Shown here: positions 42,099 through 50,701 of the stretch, piece after piece
How the letters are laid out: each line of letters begins with the position of its first letter
Numbering within the stretch: the stretch's first letter is position 1
Assembly (NCBI GenBank): GCA_032464575.1
Contig: JAWDKM010000002.1
Location: forward strand, 248,001-312,000
Source of the DNA: Pontivivens sp032464575
GTDB taxonomy: Bacteria; Pseudomonadota; Alphaproteobacteria; Rhodobacterales; Rhodobacteraceae
Direction: 5' to 3'
Length of the DNA: 64,000 nt
Translations under genes and position numbers: made by a program
The notes under the pieces: model-generated
The model's database searches: none
Told to the model about the DNA's origin: nothing
The model's input: the letters and a program-made list of their open reading frames with translations, nothing else

Positions 42099-42508
42099 CG
42101 GATCTTCCGGCCATAGAGCTCCAGCCGGTGGTCCACGATCTCGTAGCCCAGTTCCTCGGCGATGGCCTTCTGCAGTTCTTCGATCCGGGGCGAGGCGAAT
42201 TCGATCACGTCGCCGGTCTCCACGTCGATCAGGTGGTCGTGATGCTCGCCATCGGCCTGCTCGAACCGCGCCGGACCGCCCTCGAAGGCATGGCGCTCCA
42301 CCACGCCGGTCTCCTCCAGCATCTTGAGCGTGCGGTAGACGGTCGCGAGGGAGATGCGGGCGTCCTTCTTCACCGCCCTCTGGAAAATCTCGGTGGCATC
42401 CGGGTGATCGGCGGCTTCATCGAGGATGCGCAGGATCACGCGGCGCGGTTCGGTCAGGCGCAGGCCGGCCTGCCGCAGTCGGCGTTCGTACTCGGTCAGC
42501 TCATTCAT
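42095..42508 (-). CDS. fur: Fur-family transcriptional regulator
   Basis: 137-residue metal-responsive repressor. N-terminal winged helix: RRLRQAGLRLTEPRRVILRIL and DARISLATVYRTLKMLEETGVVER. Dimer/metal domain: FEQADGEHHDHLIDVETGDVIEF, the His-rich regulatory site. No CxxC zinc pair is present in the C-terminal part, as in the alphaproteobacterial Fur/Mur branch, so iron or manganese could be the signal. It is followed by rsmD with a 4-nt overlap. Start at MNELTEYERR; there is no clear ribosome site, and an inverted repeat occupies the leader. Confidence 0.85.
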   Translation of the reverse strand: MNELTEYERRLRQAGLRLTEPRRVILRILDEAADHPDATEIFQRAVKKDARISLATVYRTLKMLEETGVVERHAFEGGPARFEQADGEHHDHLIDVETGDVIEFASPRIEELQKAIAEELGYEIVDHRLELYGRKIR

Positions 42509-42510
42509 GT

Positions 42511-42534
42511 GTCGCAATAAGTGCCAGTTGCGAC
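42511..42534. promoter_or_regulatory. inverted repeat at the fur start (candidate operator)
   Basis: GTCGCAA and TTGCGAC form a perfect 7-bp inverted repeat with a 10-nt A+T-richer spacer, ending 3 nt before the fur ATG. On the minus strand TTGCGC and CTTATT, 17 nt apart, could be the promoter, which would place the RNA start close to the ATG. Likely site of Fur autoregulation, by inference from position. Confidence 0.45.
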
Positions 42535-42580
42535 GCAGGCGCAAGACCCGAAGCGACGCCGCACCCGGCGCATCGGGCTG

Positions 42581-44944
42581 TCAGCGGGGCGCCTCCTCGG
42601 TCTCGGGCGTCTCGTCGGTAATGGACTTGTAGGGATCGCGCTCGACCGGACTGTCGGTGCGCCGCTCGCCCCCCGCAGGCGGTTGGGGGTCCTTCCCGCC
42701 GTCCGACGTATCCTCGCGGATCATGCGCAGCGGCGGCGCCTTTCCCTGCTTGTCCTCACCCCAGTAGACGGTCTGGTGCGGGAACGGGATCTCGATCCCG
42801 CGCTCGTCGAAGATCCGCTTCAGGAGCGCATTGTAGGCCCGGCCCGTTGCCCATTGCTTGCCCGGCAGCGTCTTGATGCGCACGCGCAGCACCACCGCAC
42901 TATCACCGAACGCCTCCAGCCCGAACCATTCCAGGTTGCCGAGGATATCGCGCCCGGCCTCCCCCTTCTTCAACTCGTCGAAGGCGAGGTGCATCGCCTC
43001 CTTCGCGTCCTCGACCTCCTCGCGATAGGCGATGCCCATGTCGCAGACGTAGAAGCTGAACTCCCGCATGAAGTTCGACACGAGGTCGACGGAGGAGAAC
43101 GGGATGATGTGAAACACCCCATGCAGGTCGCGCAGGCTGACCGAGCGTACCGTCAGCTTCTCAACCACGCCGGTCACGCCGCCGACGCTGATGACATCGC
43201 CCACGTTGATCGCGTTCTCGAACTGGATGAACACGCCGGTGATGATGTCCTGCACCATCTTCTGCGCGCCGAAGCCGATGGCGAGGCCCAGAACACCGGC
43301 CGAGGCGAGCAGAGGCCCGATGTCGAGGCCCAGCTCGCTGAGCACGATCATCAGCGTGATGAGCAGGAGCGCGATGGTCGCCGCATTGCGCAGGAGCGTG
43401 AGAAGCGTCGTCTCCCGCGCGGTCGGCGGCTTGCCGTAGTCGGGGTTCAGCCGGTACTCCACCCAAGAGCTGAAGACGAGCCAGACGCCGAACGCGATCA
43501 GCAGGATCGCCGCCGCACTCACCAGCGCGCCGGTCATGGCAAGGCCCCGTTCGCTGCTCAGCCAGCCGCCGATATTGGCGAGCCCGGTGACGTCGAGCGC
43601 GACACCGATCACCGCGGCGATCACCAGGAACCGGATCACCATCAGGAACTTCGGCACGAACGAGTTCAGCCGCCGTTCCAACAGCGGAAAGCGCTCCCGC
43701 GTGCTCTGCGGCAGCCGCACACCCCGCGCGATGGCTCCCGACAGCAGGCTCACCGCGATCCATCCCGCGAGACCCGCACCCAGGATCAGCGCGGTATCCT
43801 GCAGCAGCGGGAACAGGATGCCGCCGGGCCGGGTCGCCACGATGATCAGCAGCCCGACGAGGTAGAGCAGCACGGGCACCGGCCAGAGCCGCACGAGGGT
43901 CCGCATCGTGCCGCGCTTCCTCTGCCCCTCCTCAGGCTCGGACAGCAGCCATGCGGTGATCGCCCGCCGGTGCCGCAGCACCACGGTGATCGCCATCAGG
44001 ACGACGACGATGTTGATGACGGTGCCCAGCGCGCTGCCCGCGAGGAACGAGGCATTCCGGTTCACGATGGGCACGGCGAGAAGCTGGCCGTAGGTCAGGA
44101 GGCCGATCGACAGCGCGATCCACCGCGTGATCGACCGCGCTCCCCGGTCGGGCAGCCGGATCAGCCGCAGCTTCGAGACGCGTGGCGCCAGCAGCGCCCG
44201 CACGACGACCTTCGACAGCTCCACGATCAGGAAGGCATTGAGATAAAGGCTCTGCAACGCGATGTCCCCGCCCCCCGCCGTCGAGACCGAGACGATATAG
44301 CCCGCGGCCCAGGACAGCGCGACAACCACAGCCTCCAGCACCGAGGAGACGAGGGCGAGCGCCACGCGCTCGAACACGCCCCGGTTCTCCGCCTCCGCGC
44401 CGAGCCTGCGATTGACCCAGCGCCCGCCGGCCTTGAGCAGGATGAAGACGGCGTAGGTCACGAGGATCACGACCAGCAGGCTCTGGCCGGCCGCAATCAG
44501 CACCTCCCGGTCGAAGGCCGACAGGCTCCGCTCCAGCGTGCGGGGCAGCCGTTGCAGGCCGATCTGAGCGCGGGCCAGCGCCTCGAAGGCCGATTCCGCC
44601 GCGCCGGACGTGAGGTTGGCGATCCGCCGGGCAAACGACGCGACCTCAGGCTCCTCCACCGGCTCCACGGTCTCCCCGACCTGGGCCGCACCTTCCGCGG
44701 CTGCGGTCGACAACCGCTCCGCCAGTTCCGCGGCGACGGCCGGGTCTCTCAACAGCTCGACGAGGAGATCGACACTCTCCGCCACGTCCGCGACCGCGTC
44801 CTCGCCGCCGGACCCATCGGCCGCAGGCTCCCCGGTCTCGGCCGTGGCCGTGCCCCCGAGGGACGGGAGAACCTGTGCGGCGACGGGATGGGCGAGGAGG
44901 AGCAGCGTTGCGAGTGCTGCCAGAAGAAGTTTCAGACTGGGCAT
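42581..44944 (-). CDS. MscS-type mechanosensitive channel, large form
   Basis: 787-residue inner-membrane channel. Signal sequence MPSLKLLLAALATLLLLAHPVAAQ, an acidic periplasmic part to about residue 150, then about ten membrane helices. The pore and beta domain follow: LLASAGVLGLAIGFGAQKMVQDIITGVFIQFENAINVGDVISVGGVTGVVEKLTVRS is recognisable in parts as the MscS pore helix and the gating beta domain. The C-terminal cage ends in a Pro-rich, charged tail (GGERRTDSPVERDP). A large multi-helix MscS relative of the YbdG/MscK type. Protects against hypo-osmotic shock. Start fixed by the signal peptide; an ATG 12 codons up is possible. Confidence 0.88.
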   Translation of the reverse strand: MPSLKLLLAALATLLLLAHPVAAQVLPSLGGTATAETGEPAADGSGGEDAVADVAESVDLLVELLRDPAVAAELAERLSTAAAEGAAQVGETVEPVEEPEVASFARRIANLTSGAAESAFEALARAQIGLQRLPRTLERSLSAFDREVLIAAGQSLLVVILVTYAVFILLKAGGRWVNRRLGAEAENRGVFERVALALVSSVLEAVVVALSWAAGYIVSVSTAGGGDIALQSLYLNAFLIVELSKVVVRALLAPRVSKLRLIRLPDRGARSITRWIALSIGLLTYGQLLAVPIVNRNASFLAGSALGTVINIVVVLMAITVVLRHRRAITAWLLSEPEEGQRKRGTMRTLVRLWPVPVLLYLVGLLIIVATRPGGILFPLLQDTALILGAGLAGWIAVSLLSGAIARGVRLPQSTRERFPLLERRLNSFVPKFLMVIRFLVIAAVIGVALDVTGLANIGGWLSSERGLAMTGALVSAAAILLIAFGVWLVFSSWVEYRLNPDYGKPPTARETTLLTLLRNAATIALLLITLMIVLSELGLDIGPLLASAGVLGLAIGFGAQKMVQDIITGVFIQFENAINVGDVISVGGVTGVVEKLTVRSVSLRDLHGVFHIIPFSSVDLVSNFMREFSFYVCDMGIAYREEVEDAKEAMHLAFDELKKGEAGRDILGNLEWFGLEAFGDSAVVLRVRIKTLPGKQWATGRAYNALLKRIFDERGIEIPFPHQTVYWGEDKQGKAPPLRMIREDTSDGGKDPQPPAGGERRTDSPVERDPYKSITDETPETEEAPR

Positions 44945-45042
44945 GTCCCACCGACGGTATGGCGTGTTTCCGGGCGTCATGCGCCCGGCTTATCGGATTT
45001 GAACGCTCCGCAGGTCAAATCGTTTCCTTGCCGACGCGCGTT

Positions 45043-45786
45043 TCAGTAGGCCGGGAACCAGCTCGTATCGATGGTGTCGAACCGGTAGTCGAAGCTCGCA
45101 AGCTTCGCCAGCCCCTCCTCGTCCACCACCTGCACCTCGCGGCCCCGCCGCTTGATCAGCCCCTCCTGCTCGAGCTGCGTCATCGACTTCGATACCGACA
45201 CGTTGGTAAGGCCAAGCACATCCCCGATCTCCCGCTGGCTGAGCGGCAGGTTGAACGTGTCGGTCATGTTGGAGTTCGTGATCCGCAGCCGGCTGAGCAG
45301 CGAGAGATGCAGGTTCGCGACCCGCTCGGTCGCCGTCATCCGACCGGTTGCACGCAGCATGTCGGTCAGCACAATCTGGTCGCGTGCGGCGATCGCGAAG
45401 ATCAGCGCGGTCAGCCGCGGGGCGGTTGCGAAGATCTCGCTCAGCGCGTTCTTGGGAAACGGGCACAGGATCGAGGGCGTGCAGCTTCGCAGGGTCGTGG
45501 CGACGCGGGTGAAGGCAATGTCGGGAAAGCCGACCAGGTCGCCCGCGTTGTGGATCTGCACGATCTGCCGCCGTCCGTCCGGCATGTCGAGATAGGAGTA
45601 GAGCCAGCCTTTCTTGACCACGAACAGCCGTTCCAGCGGATCGCCCTCGATCGTGCAGTCCTTCTGCCCGTCGATCTCCTCCTCGGCATCCTCCAGCCGG
45701 GCGAGGTGCGCGCGGTCGGCATCGCTCAGCGTCATGTAATGGCTGAGCTTGGCCACCAGGCAGCTTTCGTCGGTCGACGTGGTCAT
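45043..45786 (-). CDS. Crp/Fnr-family transcriptional regulator
   Basis: 247-residue cyclic-nucleotide-fold regulator. The N-terminal sensor (ERLFVVKKGWLYSYLDMPDGRRQIVQIHNAGDLVGFPDIAF) lacks the Cys cluster of Fnr and the cAMP-contact Arg/Thr pattern of Crp. The C-terminal helix-turn-helix is LPLSQREIGDVLGLTNVSVSKSMTQLEQEG. Ligand and targets are unknown; the fold is used for nitric oxide, haem, CO and redox signals. Start MTTSTDESC is from homology; the frame is open far upstream into the MFS gene. Confidence 0.85.
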   Translation of the reverse strand: MTTSTDESCLVAKLSHYMTLSDADRAHLARLEDAEEEIDGQKDCTIEGDPLERLFVVKKGWLYSYLDMPDGRRQIVQIHNAGDLVGFPDIAFTRVATTLRSCTPSILCPFPKNALSEIFATAPRLTALIFAIAARDQIVLTDMLRATGRMTATERVANLHLSLLSRLRITNSNMTDTFNLPLSQREIGDVLGLTNVSVSKSMTQLEQEGLIKRRGREVQVVDEEGLAKLASFDYRFDTIDTSWFPAY

Positions 45787-45848
45787 GGCGCGCTGTCCCG
45801 TTTTCTCTGTTTCCACAGAAAGGTAGGCGATATCGGCGGCGTGGCGAG

Positions 45849-47072
45849 TCAGACGAGCGCCGGCGTGCTGCGGAACAGGCGGCCGCGCTCCGTCACGGCG
45901 AGGATCGCGACGGTCACCAGCGCGCTCGCGAGAAAGCCCAGCGCCAGCGGGCGCGCCGTCCCGTCGAAGGCCGCGCCGATCGTGAATCCGATGCCAGCCC
46001 CCATCAGTGCGGTCACCGAACCGATGACCGAGGCGGCGATCCCCGCGACCGCACCCTGGGGCTCCATCGCCAGCGCGTTGAAGTTCGCGAAGATCAGCCC
46101 GATCATCAGCATCACGCCCGACAGCACGACAAGGAACCCCACGACGCCCAGCGCTTCCGGCCCGGCCAGCAGGATGGCCGAGAAGAGCGCGCAGAGGCAG
46201 ACCGCCCCGTGGCTCAGCACCCGCATCCCGAAGCGCTGCACCAGCCGGGCGTTCACCAGCGAGGACACCGCGATCGCGACCGCGATCAGCGCGAAGATCG
46301 CCACGAACCAAGGCCCGAGGCCCAGGACGTCCTCCAGCACCTGCTGCGCGGAGTTGATGAAGCCGAAGAGCGCACCGAAGAACATGCCGGCGGCCAGCAT
46401 GTAGCCCACCGTCTGCCGTGATCCGAAGACCGAGCGCAGTGCCGCCGCGAAGCTCGCGAGGCGGATCGGCCGCCGATGCTCGGGCCGCAACGTCTCCGGC
46501 AGCATCGCGACGCAGATCCACAGCATGACGAGGGCATAGAGTCCCAGAAACACGAACACCGCGGGCCAGGGTGCGACCAGCAGGATGAGCTGGCCCAGCG
46601 TCGGCGCGATCACGGGGACGGCCATGAACACCACCATGCTCAGCGACATGACCTGCGCCATGTCCCGCCCCTCGTAGCAATCCCGCACGGAGGCCGTCGC
46701 CACCACCCGCGGCGCGGCGGAGCCCAGCCCCTGCACGAACCGCGCGATCAGCAGGGTCTCTAGCGTGGGGGCGAAGGCGCACGCAAATCCCGCAAGGGCA
46801 TAGAGCACGAGACCACCGATCAGCACCGGCTTGCGCCCATAGCGATCCGCGAGCACGCCCATCGCGAGTTGCGCCAGTCCGAACCCGGCGAGATAGGCGG
46901 AGAAGACGAGCTGCGCGCGGTTCACGTCATCGGGCGTGAAGGCGGCCGCGATCTCCGGCAGGCCGGGCAGCATGATGTCGATGGCCACGGCGTTCAGCCC
47001 CATCAGGGCGGCGATGATGGCGACGAAACCGGCAAAGCCGAGCGGCGCGTGGTGCGTTGAAGCGCGGGTCAT
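45849..47072 (-). CDS. multidrug efflux MFS transporter (Bcr/CflA type)
   Basis: 407-residue inner-membrane antiporter with about 12 helices. Motif A is GVLADRYGRKPVLIGGL; the DHA1 motif C segment is MVVFMAVPVIAPTLGQLI; ARFVQGLGSAAPRVVATASVRD is typical of Bcr/CflA proteins. Substrates are probably drugs or amino-acid-like compounds, not predictable from sequence. Lies 62 nt upstream of the Crp/Fnr gene on the same strand. Confidence 0.88.
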   Translation of the reverse strand: MTRASTHHAPLGFAGFVAIIAALMGLNAVAIDIMLPGLPEIAAAFTPDDVNRAQLVFSAYLAGFGLAQLAMGVLADRYGRKPVLIGGLVLYALAGFACAFAPTLETLLIARFVQGLGSAAPRVVATASVRDCYEGRDMAQVMSLSMVVFMAVPVIAPTLGQLILLVAPWPAVFVFLGLYALVMLWICVAMLPETLRPEHRRPIRLASFAAALRSVFGSRQTVGYMLAAGMFFGALFGFINSAQQVLEDVLGLGPWFVAIFALIAVAIAVSSLVNARLVQRFGMRVLSHGAVCLCALFSAILLAGPEALGVVGFLVVLSGVMLMIGLIFANFNALAMEPQGAVAGIAASVIGSVTALMGAGIGFTIGAAFDGTARPLALGFLASALVTVAILAVTERGRLFRSTPALV

Positions 47073-47147
47073 GGGAGGGCCTTTCCGGGCGATGCGCCCG
47101 GACGGGACCTAGCGCGGGCCGTTGCAACCGTCGATGCGCAATCCGGC

Positions 47148-47837
47148 CTAGCCGATCCAGCGGTCGTAGTCGGAGACGAGCAGGTGAGCCGGCGCCACAT
47201 CCTCCTCGACCGTCGCGAAGCGCCCGATCGGCTCGCGGAAGATGTTGTCGGTCAGGTCGTCGTTCACGGTGGAGACCTCGCCGATCAGCACATCGCCGCC
47301 CTCGCCCCAGAAGGCGTGCCAGTCGCCCGGGCGCAGGGTCACGCTCTCCCCCGGCGCGAGTTGCAGCTTGCCGCCCGGCGGGACCTCCCGCTCGATCCCG
47401 TCGCAGGCCACGGTGCAGCCGCGATCCTCGGCAAATCCGCCCGCATCGTCGGAGCCGTAGAGCTCGATGACCAGCGTGGCACCTCCGCGGTTGATGATAT
47501 CCTCGACCTTGTGGACATGGGTGTGCATCGGGCTGAGCTGCTCGTCGCGGGAGATCATGACCTTCTCCGCGTAGAGCATACCGGTTGCGGCATCCCGCTC
47601 CGACAGATCCCCGTTGCGCGTGGTCACGAGGAACAGCCCCATCTCGTCGAACCGTCCCGCGCCGTAATCGGTGATGTCCCAGCCGAGCCGCCGTTCCGCG
47701 ATCTGGCGGGCGTCGCCGCGCGCGCGCTCCACCAGCTCCTCCGGCCCCCAATGGACAAAGGGGGGCAGGACGACGCCGTGCTGGGCGATGAACGCGGCAC
47801 CCCGGGCCAGAATGTCGTTGATCTCGGATCGTTTCAT
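47148..47837 (-). CDS. D-lyxose isomerase (cupin)
   Basis: 229-residue cupin-fold sugar isomerase. The metal site is in MHTHVHKVEDIINRGG (His-x-His-x5-Glu) with the closing His in RPGDWHAFWGEGGDVLIGEVSTVNDD. N-terminal helix MKRSEINDILARGAAFI and WDITDYGAGRFDEMGL agree with D-lyxose ketol-isomerases (D-lyxose/D-xylulose, sometimes mannose/fructose). Start with GGGAGG 6 nt upstream. No sugar operon is next to it. Confidence 0.85.
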   Translation of the reverse strand: MKRSEINDILARGAAFIAQHGVVLPPFVHWGPEELVERARGDARQIAERRLGWDITDYGAGRFDEMGLFLVTTRNGDLSERDAATGMLYAEKVMISRDEQLSPMHTHVHKVEDIINRGGATLVIELYGSDDAGGFAEDRGCTVACDGIEREVPPGGKLQLAPGESVTLRPGDWHAFWGEGGDVLIGEVSTVNDDLTDNIFREPIGRFATVEEDVAPAHLLVSDYDRWIG

Positions 47838-47888
47838 GAGGGGCCTCCCACCCGACGATGGCGAGCGGGCCGCCACCCAGTCAAGCGA

Positions 47889-47915
47889 AAGGGCCGCCCC
47901 GGCGGGACGGCCCTT
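47889..47915 (-). terminator. terminator after the 1-Cys peroxiredoxin gene
   Basis: On the minus strand an 8-bp stem (AAGGGCCG) is extended by three more pairs after one mismatch, with a short loop and a TTTCGCTT tail. It begins 20 nt past the peroxiredoxin stop. Confidence 0.6.
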
Positions 47916-47934
47916 CACATTCGTACCGACCCGG

Positions 47935-48588
47935 TCAGCCCGGCTGCTTGGTCTTGCGCAGATAGGGAAGCACGCGCTCGAACGCGCCGAACTTCTCCGT
48001 CGCTTCCTCGTCGCTGACCGCGGGCGTGATGATCACGTCCTCGCCCTGGTGCCAGTTGGCAGGTGTCGCCACCTTATGATCGGCCGTGAGCCGGATCGAG
48101 TCGATGGCGCGCAGGATCTCGTCGAAGTTGCGGCCCGTCGTCATCGGATAGGTGAGCGACAGCTTGATCTTCTTGTCCGGCCCGACGACGAAGACCGAGC
48201 GCACGGTCGCGTTCGACGCCGCCGTGCGGCCTTCCGTGTCGGTGTCCTCGGCCGGCAGCATGTCGAAGGCCTTTGCCACCTTCATGTCCGGATCGCCGAT
48301 CATCGGGTAGTCGACCTTGTTGCCCGAGACCTGCTCGATATCGGCCTTCCACTTCAGGTGATCCTCGACCGGATCGACCGAGATGCCGATGATCTTGGTG
48401 TTCCGCTTCTCGAAGGCGTCGATCATGCCGGCCATGGTGCCAAGCTCTGTCGTGCAGACGGGCGTGAAGTCCTTGGGGTGGCTGAACAGCACCGCGTAGC
48501 CATCACCGATCCAGTCGTGGAACGTGATCTCGCCCTCGGTGGTGTCGGCGGTGAAGTCGGGGGCGGTGTCGTTGATGCGCAGGGACAT
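47935..48588 (-). CDS. peroxiredoxin (1-Cys, Prx6 type)
   Basis: 217-residue peroxiredoxin of the Prx6/AhpC-TSA branch. Peroxidatic C45 is in KDFTPVCTTELG; no second resolving Cys is in the usual place, so reduction probably uses an outside thiol. ISVDPVEDHLKWKADIE and TYPMTTGRNFDEILRAIDS, then the C-terminal domain TPANWHQGEDVIITPAVSDEEATEKFG, are typical. GGAGGG precedes the ATG. Followed by a terminator. Different class from the Prx5-type enzyme at 39760. Confidence 0.93.
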   Translation of the reverse strand: MSLRINDTAPDFTADTTEGEITFHDWIGDGYAVLFSHPKDFTPVCTTELGTMAGMIDAFEKRNTKIIGISVDPVEDHLKWKADIEQVSGNKVDYPMIGDPDMKVAKAFDMLPAEDTDTEGRTAASNATVRSVFVVGPDKKIKLSLTYPMTTGRNFDEILRAIDSIRLTADHKVATPANWHQGEDVIITPAVSDEEATEKFGAFERVLPYLRKTKQPG

Positions 48589-48651
48589 GGGGATACCCTC
48601 CATCCGTTTCGGAATGACTGAGACCTATGCGGCGCGGGCGCGCCGCGCAAC

Positions 48652-49401
48652 TCAGTTGCGCGGGATGGTCGGCGTAATGCCCTGTGCCCGCTGCTGCTCG
48701 ATCCGCTGTGCGGCGGCGACCACGGTGTTGTAGCGCTGCGGCCCCGGCGGATGGGTGGAGAGCACCGAATTCGATCCCCCGAACCGCGCGAAGCTCGCCG
48801 CCCCGTCCACCGGATCGAAACCGGCGCGATCCGCGATGTAGGTGCCGAGCAGGTCAGCCTCCAGTTCGAAGCTCTGCGAATAGGCCCGGCTGCCCACGCT
48901 CGCGCCGAGGTCGGCCCCCTGCTGCGGGTCGCCCCCCAACGCACCCACGGTGATCGCGCCCAGGAGGCCGCCCAGTCCGACCTGCTGCTGACGGCGCTGC
49001 AGGTGTCCCGCGATATGATGGCCCGCCTCATGGCTCATGATGAAGGCCACCTCGTTCTCGTTGCGCACGGTGCGCAGCATCGCGGTGTTGAAGATGATGA
49101 GCGGCCGTCCGTCGCGAAACGTCTGGAAGGCGTTGGGCTGGTCGCCCGTATCCTCGACCAGGATGCGGAAGTCGCAATACTGGCCGGACTGCCCCGTCTC
49201 CTGCCGGCAGGTGCTCTCGGCTATGGGCTCGACCCGCTGGGCCACCTGCCGCATCAGGTTCTGTCCGGACGAAACGGAGCGGTTGGCGGCCACCGCGCCC
49301 TGGTTCGGAATGCTTGCAGTACCGCCCACCTCGGGCAGAGCGTAAGTCGTCTCGCAGGCTGCGAGAACCGTCAGCGCCATGGCGGAAATGAAAACGCGCA
49401 C
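48652..49401 (-). CDS. M48 family metalloprotease lipoprotein
   Basis: 249-residue zinc protease. Lipobox LAAC with C16, so it is a periplasm-facing lipoprotein. The zinc motif is HEAGHH at 124-129 and the third ligand is the Glu in SQSFELEADLLGTYIADRAG. Same family as BepA/LoiP, which cleave misfolded outer-membrane proteins; the TPR repeat domain of BepA is absent. Starts at GTG with GGAGGG upstream. Confidence 0.88.
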   Translation of the reverse strand: MRVFISAMALTVLAACETTYALPEVGGTASIPNQGAVAANRSVSSGQNLMRQVAQRVEPIAESTCRQETGQSGQYCDFRILVEDTGDQPNAFQTFRDGRPLIIFNTAMLRTVRNENEVAFIMSHEAGHHIAGHLQRRQQQVGLGGLLGAITVGALGGDPQQGADLGASVGSRAYSQSFELEADLLGTYIADRAGFDPVDGAASFARFGGSNSVLSTHPPGPQRYNTVVAAAQRIEQQRAQGITPTIPRN

Positions 49402-49462
49402 GGGTCCCTCCTTCTTCTTTCAGGGAAAAGACATAGACCGCGCGTCGCCGCCCGCAATGTTG

Positions 49463-50287
49463 CTAGAGATCGAGGCCGAACACATCGTTAAGACGGGTTC
49501 GGTCCGCCTCGTCGAAGGAGCGCCGCCGGATCCAGTCATGGGTGCCGCGGTTGCTCATGTTGTCGAAGTGGTTCGACAGCATGAAGCTCGGCCCGTCGGG
49601 AAGCGTCAGCGTCGGCACCCTCTTGTCCACGCCCTTGTGCGGACCCAGCCCCATGATCGTGTGGACCTCGTCGGTGTTGCGCACCACCCGCGACAGCCCG
49701 CAGGAGGTCTTGGCCTTCTTCACCCAGGTCACCGAATGCCGGCCACGGTCGCGATCGTAGGTCAGGTAGCAGCCGTCGAGGAAGGTTATGGCGTAGTCGT
49801 CCATGGCGAGCGCACCGTGCGCGCGGATGCTGGCGACCGCACCGCGCCCCAGCGCGTCGTCGTCGTCCACCCGGATGGTGGCGAGCCAGCCCGGCCCCGG
49901 CGGCGCGATCAGCCCGCAGGTCTGCAGCACCTCCTCCACCGGCGTCTCGGTGCCGGCGTAGTGCACCTTGAAGCCGTAGGTCCGCGCCAGTGCGTCGAGC
50001 TGCCGGCGCGCGTCCGCGGGCATCAGGGTGGAGGACAGGATGACGTGCTCGAAATCGGTGTCCGTCTGGTTGGCGAGCGACTTCAGGAGGATGTGTTCGA
50101 ACGTGTGGAACCGGTACTCCATCCGCCTGGGATCGAAGAGGTACTTCACCTTCTCGTCGAGGCTGGGGTTCCGCGGCAGGATCCGGCGCCGCAGGCTGCG
50201 CTTGGGCCGCAGCTTCTTCCAGGAGTGCACCGAATCCTCCAGCAGGATGGAAAAGCGCGTGATGACGTAGACGCGGGGGGTCTCCAT
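49463..50287 (-). CDS. putative rhamnosyltransferase (glycosyltransferase family)
   Basis: 274-residue protein of the putative rhamnosyl transferase family (PF11316-like). RVYVITRFSILLED opens; FEHILLKSLANQTDTDFEHVILSSTLMP, WLATIRVDDDDALGRGAVASIR and DDYAITFLDGCYLTYD follow, where the DDDD segment takes the place of the DXD metal site. No membrane segment. Probably modifies a surface polysaccharide, but no other sugar genes are next to it. Start METPRVYVITRF chosen; the frame is open upstream. Confidence 0.75.
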   Translation of the reverse strand: METPRVYVITRFSILLEDSVHSWKKLRPKRSLRRRILPRNPSLDEKVKYLFDPRRMEYRFHTFEHILLKSLANQTDTDFEHVILSSTLMPADARRQLDALARTYGFKVHYAGTETPVEEVLQTCGLIAPPGPGWLATIRVDDDDALGRGAVASIRAHGALAMDDYAITFLDGCYLTYDRDRGRHSVTWVKKAKTSCGLSRVVRNTDEVHTIMGLGPHKGVDKRVPTLTLPDGPSFMLSNHFDNMSNRGTHDWIRRRSFDEADRTRLNDVFGLDL

Positions 50288-50399
50288 GGCCTTTGAAATC
50301 TCCGAACCGTGCGAACGTCGTTCCTGATACGACCGCCCGCCGCCGGATGCCAGCCAGAACGGCGTCACGGGGAGCCCTAGGGAGACGGGCCTGCACCCT

Positions 50400-50696
50400 G
50401 TGGCGAGGCACGGCGGCGCAGGCGAGCTTGCCCGGCTGCATGTCGAGACGCAGAAGATGATACACGCGTGGGAGCACCTGCCGTCCGCCTGGCGCAGCAT
50501 CGAGGACGAGCCGCCCCCGCCGCACCGCGCGCGGGTCACGCTGCGGCTGGATACGGACATGGTGAAGTTCTACCGGGCGATGGGTCCGGGCGACCAGTCC
50601 CGGATCAATGCGATCCTGCGCGCCTACATTCTGGCCCGCCTCGCCAAGGTCATCGAGGGCCCGCTCGATCAGGATTGGCTGGGGCGGCCGGTTTGA
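50400..50696 (+). CDS. orphan BrnA-like antitoxin protein
   Basis: 98-residue protein whose second half, ARVTLRLDTDMVKFYRAMGP with GDQSRINAILRAYILARL, matches the ribbon-helix-helix region of BrnA antitoxins. No BrnT-type toxin gene lies on either side, so it is a lone member or has another role. The N-terminal half is not recognised. The start drawn is GTG; the ribosome site is weak, and an ATG at 50457 is also possible. Borders the low-G+C dinD segment. Confidence 0.6.
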   Translation: MARHGGAGELARLHVETQKMIHAWEHLPSAWRSIEDEPPPPHRARVTLRLDTDMVKFYRAMGPGDQSRINAILRAYILARLAKVIEGPLDQDWLGRPV

Positions 50697-50701
50697 CGGT
50701 A

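Noticed and set aside
42521..45049. An 842-codon open frame on the + strand opposite the MscS channel gene
   Set aside because: It is rich in Arg, Gln, Asp and His with no hydrophobic core or family motif, as expected for the antisense frame of a G+C-rich membrane-protein gene.
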